NCBI GenBank assembly: GCA_002104945.1
Contig: MCFH01000042.1
Coordinates: forward strand, 62,001-126,000
Origin: Piromyces finnis
Taxonomy: Eukaryota > Neocallimastigomycota > Neocallimastigomycetes > Neocallimastigales > Neocallimastigaceae
Direction of reading: 5' to 3'
DNA: 64,000 bases
A model generated the notes under the pieces. It was not told the DNA's origin, searched no databases, and saw only the letters and a list, made by a program, of their open reading frames with translations. A program made the position numbers and the translations under genes. Of the stretch, positions 27,307 through 39,865 are shown in pieces (position 1 is the stretch's first letter; each line of letters opens with the position of its first letter).

Positions 27307-30300
27307 TTAAAAGAAATCTATCGCTTTAGTACGCTTTTGACCTTTACGACCTTTTGATGCTATAAAAAATATAGAATAATAATAATAATAATACATTTAG
27401 TTTTTTACTATTGCTTTTTTAAAATATACAAATATAAATGATAGGGGGGAATTACTTACGATTATATGTAGTAGTTGGAGTTACTAATGCTTCTATTTTT
27501 ATTTTTTCAGGTATTTTTTCTGAAGTAGAGTTAGAGGTAGAAGAAATGAGAGTAGAATTGGATTTGGTTTTGGTTTTGGTTTTGGTTTTGGTTTTTTTTG
27601 ATTTACTATTACCTAATAAATGAACTTCTCTCAAAATTCTATTGGCGAAGGCTTCCTCTTCTGATATTTCTTTTTTTCCTTTTTTTTTCTTCTTCTGAGT
27701 TTTTTTGGCTTTTTTTATGGTTTTTTCCGAAATTTTTGGAACTGAAATTTCTTTTTTTAAGGATTTTTTGGTTAACTTCGAAGAATTACTAATGATATCA
27801 TCAGAAGTTGAGGAATCTATGGTAGATTTTTTGGTTTTCTTTGTTTTTTTATTAGATGATGGTACCGAGGATATAGAAACAATTGGATTAGATTTTAAAG
27901 GTGAAGATTGTTGAGATGATGATTTTATTATAGTTGATGATTGACTCTTTGAGGTAAGAGAAGTATCTTGTTGATTATTTAATAGGTTATCTTTTTGAGG
28001 AGCCTTTTCTTCTACTACAAAATCTATTTGGCGGCCTTTTTCTTTTGATTTAAGCGTTTTGACTTTCTTAGCTTTATTATTATTTTTAGAGGTAGATTTA
28101 GATTTAGTTTTAGTTTTAGTTTTAGTTTTAGTTTTAGTTTCAGAAGTTACTTCTTTAGATATTTTTTTAGAAGAATTTTTATTATTCGACTTTATATCTA
28201 CCTTTGGTTCTGACTTTGGTTGCTTAGATTCTTCATCAGATTCCTTGATCTCAATTACTTCTTCACTTTCTTGCTTTGGTTCGACCTTAGTCTTGTTTTT
28301 TCCTCTAGTTTTGGCATTTGTAGTTTTCTTAGCAGCAGCAGCCTTTGGAGTAGTCTTCTTTCTCTTCTTTGGTGTTTCAATAACTTCAACATCATCTTCT
28401 TTTTCTTCAATTTCTACTGGTTCAATTGGAGCCTTTCTCTTTTTTTGAGCTTTCTTTTCTTGATTATCGTCATCTTCTTTTTTATTATCATCATTATTAT
28501 TATTGTTATTTTATTATTATATTTAATATATTCATTTCAAAAAAAAATATATTAAAATTTTCATATTTTTATTTATATATAATATAATAATAAATAGTAT
28601 TGTAATATAAAAATATAATATATTATTATAATATTATATAAACATAGGAGTAAAATAAGTATGTATTAATATATATTATGTATAAAAAAATATTCAATAT
28701 ATTATAAATTTTTATAGTCATATAAATAATATTAAATAAATAGAGAGTATATAAATTTATACTATATAAAAAAATAATATTATAAAATTTACCAATATCT
28801 ATTTCAATTGGCTTTTCTTTCTTGTTATTCTTTTTGGCTTTTGTAGCAGCAGCTTTTCCTTTACCTTTACCCTTTGATTTTGGAGTAGTTTTAACTTCTT
28901 CAACTTCATCAATTTCAATAACTTCATTTATTTCTTCAGGATCTTCAGCTTCAGCTATAATTTCATCTTCAACAACTTCTTCATTTTGAAAAACTTTTTG
29001 TGTTTCTGCTAATCCCTTAAATATAACAATTAAACTTTCAATGTGTTCTAAATTCTTCTTTAAAACAAGGGCTTCTCCACTTAACTTTTCTAATCTTTTA
29101 TAAACAGATACAAAATCACATGATTTTATTATATTTGATTCTTCTTCTTCATTTGCATCTTCATTTTCTTTTGTATTTTGAAAATATATTTAACAAAAAA
29201 GTTAAATTACCAAAATGTCTATATATCCATTTATAAAAATTTTGATATCTTTTGATTTATTTTTAGATAAATTTAATTTTTATCATACCATAAATATTAA
29301 CAATTTTTAAGAAAAGTTCATCAATAACTCTTTCAACAAGAATATCATTTGAACAAAAACCAACAACATCTACAAATGGTTCTAAGATTTCAATAAAGAC
29401 TGTAGATGGTATCTATATTAATTATTAGTAATCAAAATAAATTAAACATAAAGAGAAAAGCCATGAAAAAATTAATTATGTCATCTCATCTTGATTTATA
29501 TTAATGATATATTATTTAAATGAATGTAAAAGCATACTGGTTTGCTGATTGCTTTTTCTAATTCTGTAATGAAAACTTCACAGGAATGATATAATAAACT
29601 TGGAGGAACAGTTTGGTCTAATAAACTTTTAAATATTTAATATAAAATGTTTTCATATATAATAATACAATATTTATCTTAATTTTTGAAATCTCTGAAA
29701 ATGTTTTTTTTCTTTTACAACTGGTTTATAACATTAAACGTAATAATTGAATTTTAAAATTGTTTAATTTTTACATGATTAATACCTTAATGGTCCATCG
29801 GTATAAATATCCATATATTTAATAACATAAGTGGTATCCCAATTGACCTTTTCAAGGAATTTAAATGAGTATAAATGCATTTGTCTAAATAAATAATAGA
29901 ATTTATCCAAACTATTTGTTTTTGTTTTTAATAACAATAATAATATTTAATATAAATATATTTGATGTGAAAGAAAAAAAAAATTTAATCAACTTGATTT
30001 AAAATATATATATACTTATACATATCAATATATATTACCGTAATCTATCAACACCGTTCCATTCTAATCTTATTTCTTTCCAGAATGCTTCAATAAATTT
30101 TATAGCAATTTCTTCTGGGATTTTTAAAATTAAAGAAGCTAATTTTTCTGATAATTGTTGTTGAACTAATGGTTTATCAGACATCCAGAAGCCTTTGATT
30201 ATTTTTTCCAATTTATATAAATATATATTTATAATGTGTTTATTTATGTTCATATATAAGAAAATAAAAATGGAAATTTATATTGAAATTTATCAATTAG

Positions 30301-30537
30301 GATTTCAAATTATAAAATCATGCATATTATTTTGTATTAAAAATAATAATAATAAGATAACTACAATAAAATAAGCCCTTCCATAATTTTAATAAATCAA
30401 GTTCTGATAAATCTTTCTTATTAGATAAATATTTTGATAATTTTTTTACAGCTTTATCTCTAACTGACTTGTCTTTATAATAGAATTATTATATAAATAA
30501 ATAAAAACATTTTTAGAGTTAAAAAAAAATAATATTT

Positions 30538-30574
<37 letters not shown>

Positions 30575-30660
30575 AAATATATATAATATAATATAATATA
30601 ATATAATAATTTACCAGCAGAAGCTAATGCTTTTCCGAATGAATTTTTAGCAGAAGACAT
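27307..30660 (-). CDS. RRP1: Ribosomal RNA processing protein 1 (RRP1/Nop52)
   Basis: Nine exons on the minus strand: 30660-30615, 30472-30365, 30192-30039, 29884-29786, 29625-29538, 29412-29289, 29167-28793, 28476-27460, 27359-27307; 687 aa. The N-terminal helical RRP1 (Nop52) domain covers about residues 1-210, with the family's LWKGLFYCFWMSDKP, FWKEIRLEWNGVDRLR, KFMYL-like LYSFKFLEK and DGPL. It acts in the nucleolus in ITS1/27S processing for the 60S subunit. The rest is a long disordered tail of acidic blocks and Lys-rich nucleolar-type patches (KKRKKTTPK, repeats of KTKTKTKT), longer than in yeast Rrp1 and more like metazoan RRP1B. A conserved-looking short end, GRKGQKRTKAIDFF, sits alone on the last exon. 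Confidence 0.88.
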
Positions 30661-31228
30661 TTTTCTTTTTTATTATTCTTATTATTGTTTTAAGAAAGAA
30701 AAAATAAAAAATAAAATTAAAATTAAAAATACTGTACTATATACTTAATACAATAAATTATTCTTAAAACAATAAAGATTAAATAACTTTTAATTATTTT
30801 ATTTTAAAAAAAAAAAAAAAAAAATACAAAATAAAATAGTATTCTAAACCAATCAGTTTATAATGGCTAATTAAAATGAAATACTTATTATTAAAATTTT
30901 ATAATACTTTTATAATGAAATCTTCCCAATTTTCCAAAAGTGGTTTTGAATTTTTAATATAATGTATTGAAATTTCGAATAAATGTGGCGTATAAATTAT
31001 ATTTGAAAATGTAAATTTTTATTCAAAATATTCAAAATAAATATTCAAATTTGAAAATCTCTAATTAAAAGCAAAGATTTTTGGTAACAAAAATTTTATA
31101 CATTTTTTATTATATTATCCAATAATATGATAATATGAAAAATGAATGTTTAAACTATTGTAATAGTAATTTTTTTTAAAATTTTTATATAAAATTATTT
31201 CCTTCTATATATAATAAATAGAAAAGAA
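30661..31228. promoter_or_regulatory. Divergent promoter between RRP1 and ZMAT2
   Basis: 570 bp between two start codons of divergently transcribed RNA-processing genes, so both promoters must lie here. A 20-base poly-A run lies near 30805-30823. No specific factor site is recognised. Confidence 0.6.
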
Positions 31229-33180
31229 ATGTCAACAGCTTATAAAGGAAGTGAAGTAGGTTTATTTCTTGTTATAATATAAGGAAAATTAAAAAAAAAT
31301 AAAAAATAATTATTAATAGAATAATGAGATAAAATCAATGTTTTTTTTTTATATTTTGTTATATAAAACTATAAAGAATTCAATAAAATAATTCTCAATA
31401 AATTTTCACAGGAAACTTTTCAAAAAAAAAAAGTAAAATAAAATTTGTTCATTCTGACTTAAAAAATTTAATATATAATTATTCGTATTTTATATATATC
31501 ATATGCATATAATATAAAGAAAGTCGTATATAAAAATAATAAAATAAAGAAATGTTTTATTATACAATTATACATCAAATATTGATTTAAAGTATTTTAT
31601 AACATTTTATAATAATGATTCAACACTTTATTACAAAATAATTAACACATAAAATGGATATAATATGTTTTTTTTTTTTTTTTTTTTTTTTTTGTAATTA
31701 ATTTAAATTTTATTAAATGAAATTTAAATTTCTTTTTGATACTTAAAGCTTTTGTTTTGGTATTAAATTTTGAATAAAATAAAAGATAAAAAAATAAAAA
31801 GAAATTTAATAATTCTTTCTAAAAAAAAAAAAATAATAATTATTAACAAAAATTAAAATATTAATCATTGATTCTATTATTATATTTACTGGGATTTAAA
31901 TTTACAGGTATTAAAAAATAATAAGAAATAAAACATCTCATTTACAAAATTGAAATGAAATTTTAAATTTTTAATAATAAAATATAAATAATGAAATTTA
32001 CATTTCAAATTAAAAAAATAAAAAATAAATGAAATTTCATTTGAAATTATATTTACATATATGTGTTTTTATTATTATTAAAAAAAAAAAAAAAAAGGGA
32101 GGGAATAAAAACAATATTAAAAAATAATGGGAAGAATAATTTTCTTTGCTTTATTTGTTTTTTTGTATTACATACATGCACACTAGATAATAAATAATTT
32201 ATTTTATTAATTTTACTTTATATTTTAAAAAAGGTTGGTGGAGATACTAATTTCAGAAGAACATGGGATAAAGAAGAATACGAAAAAAAAGCTCTTGAAA
32301 GAGAAAGAGAAAACGGTATTATATTTATATATTAATTTTATATTAATTTTTTTTAAAAAAATATATTATTATTATTATATTTATGTCTAATAATTAATAA
32401 TTAATAATAAATGAATAAATAAATACAAAAAGAAAGAGCAAAAATAAAGGAAAAACCTACCGAACTTTTAAAGGCAAGAAAAGAAAAGTTAGAATTAGAC
32501 AAATATCTTGGAAAATCACAAGTTGTACAAACTACTGGTTCTGCTGCAAAGCAACCAGGTTTTTACTGTAAAGTATGTGATTGTACTATTAAAGATAGTG
32601 TTAACTATTTAGATCACATTAACGGAAAGCGTCGTATGTATTTTATGTCATTTAATATACATTTAATTTATATTAGTAATATTAAATATTATTGATATTA
32701 ATGAACATTTTTTAATACAAATAATATATTAGATCAAAGTAAATTAAATAGAACTATGAAGGTTGAAAGAAGTTCTATTGAAGATGTCAGAGCAAAATTA
32801 GCAAAATTGAAAAGTAAAAAAGAACCAGAAAAGGAATTAAGTAATATTAAAATGATAATAATAATGAATACTATATAACATATATTCCTATTTATGAATA
32901 TACTTTAATAAGATTTTTTATTATATCCTTTATTGTATAAAATTCATGCAATCATACAATCAAAACAACAAATATTTATTATACCCTTGTTTTATGAATA
33001 GCCTTTGATGAAAGAATAGAAAAGGCAAAGAAAGATGAAGAAAAAAGAAAAGAATTAAGAAAATCTAAAAAGAAGGAAAAAAGAAGAAGAAAGAGAGAAC
33101 AAGAAGAACAAGATAGTGAAAGTATAAATCCAGAATTAGCGGCTATGATGGGTTTCAAAAAATTTAAATCTTCAAAATAA
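31229..33180 (+). CDS. ZMAT2: Spliceosome zinc-finger protein ZMAT2 / Snu23
   Basis: Exons 31229-31255, 32234-32315, 32433-32633, 32733-32840, 33002-33180; 198 aa, almost the length of human ZMAT2. It starts with GGDTNFRRTWDKEEYEKKA, then the U1-type C2H2 finger [27 protein letters not shown], then MKVERSSIEDVRAKL, a Lys/Arg helix and the end MMGFKKFKSSK, all in family order. ZMAT2/Snu23 joins the U4/U6.U5 tri-snRNP in the pre-B complex and helps select the 5' splice site. The first intron (978 bp) is much longer than the other introns found here, which are mostly under 400 bp, and holds long T runs. Confidence 0.93.
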
Positions 33181-33795
33181 ATTGTATACCCATTCTACAA
33201 AGAATATATTAATATTCTTTATTAATTTTTTTTTTATTATTATTTTTCAAATCATATTAATATATTGTTCTTTTTCTTAATTTTTTTTTTTTTTTTCATT
33301 TCCTTTCTTTAAACCAAGAAAAAATTTTGTTAAATTTTAATCATTAATTATACTTTTTTATAATAATTAAATTAAAATAAAATTATATATAAACATTCAA
33401 ATATGTTGACTATGTACATCCTTGATTAATAGTGTACATCGGATAATATAAACAATGGTTAAATATAATGAACACTTTAAAAAAAATAAAAATAATAAAT
33501 ATATTTATAGTTTTATATTTAAAAATTATATTAAATTATATTATATTGTTTTAAATTATTTTAATGATAATTAATAATTTTTAAAATATTTTGTTCTGTT
33601 TTGTTTTTGTTTTTTGATTTTTTGTTTGTTTTGATTTTGTTTTTTCTTTTCTTTTACTAATATTACTGTTTTTTTTTTTTTTTTTTTGTTTTTTTGTTTT
33701 TTTTAAAAAAAATATCTGATATCTAATATTTTATTTTATTTTATATATATAATTTAAAAATTTTATTGCTTTCAATATTCTAAAAATTTTATTTT
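33181..33795. other. Convergent spacer
   Basis: 600 bp between ZMAT2 (+) and the phosphatidylserine synthase (-). It is T-rich, with TTTTG/TTTTC clusters at 33595-33700. No gene seen. Confidence 0.5.
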
Positions 33796-36091
33796 CTAAT
33801 TATTCTTTTTGGATTTATTTTTCTTAGCTTTCTTTTTATCGGTGGAAACTTCTTGTGGCTTTAATTCAAATGGCTCATTGTCTAAGACTTTTGAAGTCAT
33901 ATCATTTTTATCCTTACTATCATCTTTACTAGATTTTTTAAATAATGGAGTAAAAACAAATTGGTATAAAGCAAATATAGCCAAACAACCGAAAACAACA
34001 GACTAAAGTATAAATATATTAATAAATAAATTATAAGCAATTTAATTAATACAAAATAATAATTGAATTAAATAAAATATTAATATCAACATATATTAAA
34101 AAAAAAACTTACCCAGAAAATTATTATTCTTTTTGGTGTTGGTTCATGGAATTCACCCTTTGAATACTTGATACAAATAATGGTTTCAAGAGCTAAAATT
34201 GCTACAGTAACCCAAGCTTGTGTACCTAATTTCTTACATGATCTTGAAAAAATAATAATTAATAAAAAAATTAATATTCCATATAAAAGATATCCACATT
34301 AAATTTATCTATACATTAATTATTCCTTATAAAAAAGGGGGTATAATATTATTATTTTTTTCAAATGCTTACTTATCAATTAAGAATCTGTAGGCTTCAC
34401 TTGTACCAGCAGCACTAGCACCTGCTAATAAAACTAAACGTAAGGTAACATAAAGATGTTCAGATGGAATCCATAAAAGATATTTAAGGAAGAAACCATT
34501 AAGATCAAGTTGGATAGCAAAGAATAACATTAAAAGAACACCGCAGAAGTTTCTGAAACTAGTAGTAAATCCCCATTCGAATTTTGTCCAGTGGTGTGGA
34601 GTAAATTGTTGAGCTGCTCTCTTAAGTTTTCCTTTTGCGGTTTCAATTTCGTTAAAGCCTCTCCAGGAATAGTGCTATTAATTAATAATTTCAATATATA
34701 TCATAAGTTTGTATAAATAAATATTAAATCATATTAAAAACATAAAACAACTAAAACATAAAACTAAAATTCTTAATTTTTTTATAACAATTTATTCTTA
34801 AATTACTTACTTTCATTTCAAGATATTTGCATGTTTTCATACCAAGCCAAATACCAGCCCAGTTACAGGTAAGAACATCTAAAATCCACTAATTAAAAAA
34901 ATAATAAAATAAAATGATTTTAATTTTTATAAATAAATATATATTTAAAGCAATATATATTATGTAATATTTATAATTATTTTAAAACTTACGTGATCCC
35001 ACCAACATTCATTAAAGTTTGGAAGAAGATGTTGTAAAGAATATTCACAAAATTCGAATAAAATTGAAAGAATCCAGCAGAACCAATAATCACGAAGAAT
35101 AAGAGCACGACCAAACCAACCTAAGAAATGAGCAAGAACAAAAATATCATAAACTTGATCCTTAAGATTTTCATAGGTTAAATCACAATTATCACCATAA
35201 CTTTTTTCAGGTAATTCAATACCTAATGAACTATCGATATATCCTAATAACTTTCTCATATCATTTTTATCCTAAATGAATTAAAAAAAAATATAGAATG
35301 AAATTATTAGTAAATATATTACACATATTACTAAACATTTTTTAAATTATCTTTAATATATCTATATAAATCTTACTTGGAATAACATAAAGACAAGAAT
35401 TAACAAATAAATAATAGAGAATGACAATACCATTCTCCAAAATGCTGGATGTGGTCTAATGAAAGGACCATCTCTGAATTGCTGTATACCAATTAATATA
35501 AAAACGAAACAGACAACGAAGAAACCGCTAATAAAATATTAAACACAAAGAAGTTGGTTAATCAAAAAGAATAGTTAAAACTAATGATAAATGAATTTAT
35601 TGTAACTTAAATATAATATTTTTTATGAATATGTAAAGAAAAATAATGATTTTAAATAATAATATATTTACTATTTGACATTTGTGATAGTATCCTTTGA
35701 TTCAAAAAAGAAGGCAGAATATATAAAAATACCTAACAAAATTACTATTATTCATAAATATAATATTTTATGTGAAAAAATGTGGAATATGTTTAATAAA
35801 ATTAGACAGCAATAAATAATATTTATATTTAAATAAATTTTATATTAAAAATAAAAATATAATATGTTTGAAAATATCATAAAATAAATAAAAATGTTAA
35901 TATTTACTTAAAGCAGTAATGGTATGTGGAGAATATAGCCATTTAACAGATATTTCATCAACACCCGAATAATATATTGATGATGCTGAATTTGATAAAA
36001 CTTTATCAGGTAATAATAATTTAGGGCTTGGAACTGAAAATTCTTCAGTTTCTATTTGATTATTAATTTTTTCTTTTTTATCTGAACCCAT
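33796..36091 (-). CDS. PTDSS: Base-exchange phosphatidylserine synthase (PTDSS family)
   Basis: Eight exons on the minus strand: 36091-35908, 35732-35672, 35527-35377, 35271-34993, 34888-34811, 34674-34373, 34242-34113, 34002-33796; 463 aa, close to animal PTDSS1/2. Family motifs in order: YSPHTIT, GPFIRPHPAFWRMV, FDxxxxxHFxGW-like [63 protein letters not shown] and GTQAWV...CIKYSKGEFH. Several hydrophobic segments give a polytopic ER membrane protein. The reaction swaps the head group of phosphatidylcholine or phosphatidylethanolamine for serine. The C-terminus is Lys-rich (KKAKKNKSKKNN). Most fungi are known to use the unrelated CDP-diacylglycerol enzyme Cho1, so this type is notable. Which head group is used cannot be told. 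Confidence 0.92.
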
Positions 36092-37079
36092 TTTATATTT
36101 ATTTATTTTATATGATTTGTTTTTTGTTTTTTATTTTTTTATTTTATTTATTAATTAATTAATAGATATTATTGGTATCTATAATAGTAAAAAATAAAAA
36201 ATAGATAATAGCATATTTATAAAATACAATATATAAATAAAAAAATGTTAGTTTTTTCTTTTTTTTTTTTTTGCAATGTAAAAAAATAAATATTTTAAAA
36301 TAAATAAACAGTTGAAAATATATATATTAATTATAATTAGATATTATTATTTTTTAATAGATATAAATACATAAATATACTATTAAATTGTTTATTCGAT
36401 TTGATTTATAAATGCCTTAATTTAATTTTACATAAAATATGTTTTTATATTCCACAATATTTACTTCATTATATTTATACTTTTTTATTACTATTATTAC
36501 TATAAATATATTCTATCTATACACAAATTTTAAAATTCTTTTAAAAAAGTAAATTCTTACCTCTTTTTTATATATACAATATTTTTATATATATTGTTTA
36601 TATTTAAAAATGTAAAATTAATATACTAATATAAAATGTAACTTTTGTGTTTTTATTATTCTTTTTCTTTTAAAAAAAAAACTTTTTTACTATTCTTATT
36701 TTAATGTATTTATATTTCAAAGTTTATATTGTTTTGTTGTTATTATTATATTTTTTTAATTATATTATTCTTTTATAATTCCTTTTATCTTTTAAATTTC
36801 TTTTTTATCAATTAAATAATAATGTTTTAATGTTTTTTTTAAACATCAAATGTTTATATAATTAAAAATAAATAAGAATATCAAAAGTAAGATTTAGAAT
36901 AATAATAAAAAAAAAAAAAAATTATATATTATCAAGATAATTTTTTTTAGAGAGAAAAAAAAATAAATGGTAAAATAAAACTTTTATAAAAGTAACAAAA
37001 AAAATTAACAAAATTGTAAAAAAAAATAAATTTTTTGGGTAGTTCAAAAATATCAAATTTATATTAAATAATTTAATTA

Positions 37080-37411
37080 GCATTCGTTTATTCATTCGTT
37101 TATTCATTTATTTATTTATTCATTCATTCATTTATTTATTTATTTATTCATTTATTTATTCGTTTATTCATTCATTTATTTATTCATTCATTCATTTATT
37201 TATTTATTTATTTATTTATTCGTTTATTCATTCATTTATTTATTCATTCGTTTATTCATTTATTTATTCGTTTATTCATTCATTTATTTATTTATTCGTT
37301 TATTTATTTATTTATTTATTCATTCATTCATTCATTTATTCATTTATTTATTCGTTTATTCATTCATTTATTTATTCATTCATTCATTTATTTATTTATT
37401 TATTTATTCAT

Positions 37412-37446
<35 letters not shown>

Positions 37447-37555
37447 TTCGTTTATTCATTCATTTATTTATTCATTCGTTTATTCATTTATTTATTTATT
37501 TATTTATTTATTTGTTTATTCATTCATTTATTTATTCATTCATTCATTCATTCAT

Positions 37556-37586
<31 letters not shown>

Positions 37587-37588
37587 CT
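37080..37588. repeat. TTTA / TTCA / TTCG tetranucleotide array
   Basis: About 510 bp made only of 4-bp units: TTTA is most common, with TTCA and less often TTCG or TTTG at recurring positions. Blocks such as CGTTTATTCATTCATTTATTTATTCATT recur, so it also shows a higher-order period. Confidence 0.9.
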
Positions 37589-38947
37589 ATAATATTATCT
37601 ATTGCCACATTTAGTAATTTTTTTGTAACATTGATTAATGAAATGATATTTATTTAAATAGTATTTATTAATTGATTTAATAATTATAATTGATTTATTT
37701 AATATTATATTATTCATTCATTTATATTTAATTTAACCCCACTATGATGATTTTTAACTATTTACTTTTTTTTTTATTTGGTTACATAGTATTAAATAAT
37801 AAATCTTAAATTTTATAAAATTTTGATGATCATCATTAACTTTTTCTTTTAGTTTATTATTTAATAAGGTTTTTAATTAAATAGAAAACAATATAAAAAA
37901 AATAAAATTTAACCACCAACCCTTCCTTTTATTAAAATTTTCATTACCAGAAGTTTAGTTAAAATTTTGTATTATAAAAACAAACTTATTTTAGATTAAT
38001 AAAAGATTTAATATATTTTTCATATATTAAAATTTTATTATTTTAAATGTAAACATCTTACCTATTTATTCTTTATAAAATAAACTATGAAAAAAAAAAA
38101 AAAAAGATGATGAGTAAATACAATACTTGTTAAAATACTTTTTTATACAAAATAATTTGTATTTATTTTTTTTTCACATTTCCTTATTTATTATAATATT
38201 TATATTAATACCTATCGAATAAAATTAATTATTCAAAATCATACCACAATTTTTAATAAAAAAAAAAAACAATAAAATAATATCATTAAAAACAACTTTT
38301 AAAATATAATAAATAAATATCAATATTTTTTCTTTATTTCAAAAAAATATATTATTTTTCAAGCCACACCAATTATCTCTCAAAACAAAAAAAAATTTTA
38401 CCACTAAGAAGCTTCCATAGAAAAATAGAAATATTGAAAAATGCTGATCAGATATAATAAAATTGTTTATATATTAATAGGTTAGAATATGAAAATTTTC
38501 TTAATCCATCCTTTAATAATTACAAATAAATGAATAGCTTAAAAGATTAACTTTTTTATATACTAAAAGATAAAGATAATTATTATATAATAATATTTTT
38601 ATATAATTTATATTTAAAAAAAAAACTATAAATTATTTTAAGCATACACTTAATAATGACTCTATTATAAATAATATTTATATAAAAATTAGAAAAGATA
38701 TAAATAACTACAACTTTTTAAATAGGTAAATGAAGCGTTACAGGATTATATTTTTTAAAAGCAAAAATTTTATTAGTACAATTATAATAATATAAATATT
38801 TTGAAGTACTATAGATAATATATTTTTATTATTTTCAAAAAATAATAGCAATACATTAATAACAACAACAATTATTATTATAATGATAAATTCTAAAAAA
38901 TATTTTAATAGTAATATAATTTATCATTAATACATTTTTTATTTCTA

Positions 38948-39215
38948 AAGTCTAATATACACTTCTAGATTCAGCAGAAGTTTCCTATGATTTTTCTTTA
39001 TTGGAGTAGAGAATTAATGTTGAACTGTTGGACTACCTAAGTTAAAAGATACTAAAAAGAGAGGATTATAAGTTTGTGATGAATCACTAGAGGAGGACTG
39101 TTAGAAATAGTTTTCTATATTAGCCTTACTGGAGGAAGTCAGAGAAACACAATAGTTTCTGGTGCATCATGTGATACTTATCACATAAAAAGTCTAAAAG
39201 AAAAACTCTGGTTAT
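38948..39215 (-). other. GC-richer island, possible relic coding sequence
   Basis: This stretch is clearly less AT-rich than its surroundings. The minus strand has one frame with ordinary-looking residues broken by two TAA stops: NYCVSLTSSSKANIENYF, then SSSSDSSQTYNPLFLVSFNL..., then FSTPIKKNHRKLLLN. No family is recognised. It may be a decayed gene, a transposon scrap or an RNA. Confidence 0.35.
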
Positions 39216-39865
39216 AATAAATATATTTTTTTATTTTTTTAATATATGATTTCCAAACTTTAAAAAGTTAATTTTAAATAAGAATAAAGAAAAATTAAAA
39301 ATGAATAAAAGTAAAAAAAAAAAAGATATACATAAATACCTATATATATTAGTGTATTAGTACAATTTATTGTTTTTTTTTTTTAACAAAAGAAGAAAAC
39401 TAAAAAAAAACATAAATATATTAAGAAAGTCTTTACATTAAATTTAATATTATTATATTATATTTATTATTTATACCTCTTTTTTATTAATCTCTAAATA
39501 TTTTTAAAAGTAATATGAATCAATAAATAATAAAAAAAAAAAAGAAAAGAAAAGAAAAAGAAAACAGATGAAAAAAGAATATCAGAATATCAAAAATTAA
39601 TAATTTAATTTTATTATTTAGAAGAAATAATTTTTTTTAATTATATAACAATCATATTAGTAAATATTTATCCTTTTTTTTTTTTTTTTTTTTCTTAATT
39701 CTTATTCTGAAACATATAAAAAAAAAAAGCAACTCTGAATAAAATAGATATAAATTTGAATTATACCCAATTTTTAATGACATAATATAAAATCAATATC
39801 AACAAAAAACAATAATATTTTTTTTTACTGCTATTTCATTAATATAATAATATATAAAGTATAAA

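Larger units (their letters stand above)
36092..39865. other. Long divergent intergenic region
   Basis: 3.8 kb between the phosphatidylserine synthase (-) and the surface-protein gene (+). Apart from the tetranucleotide array and a GC-richer island annotated separately, it is A/T homopolymers and short tracts. The 61-codon frame at 36922-37107 is Phe/Ile/Leu/Asn low complexity. Confidence 0.5.

Noticed and set aside
28059-28555. Open frames on the + strand opposite RRP1
   Set aside because: They are antisense to the Lys/Glu-rich RRP1 tail, which reads in phase with eight other exons.
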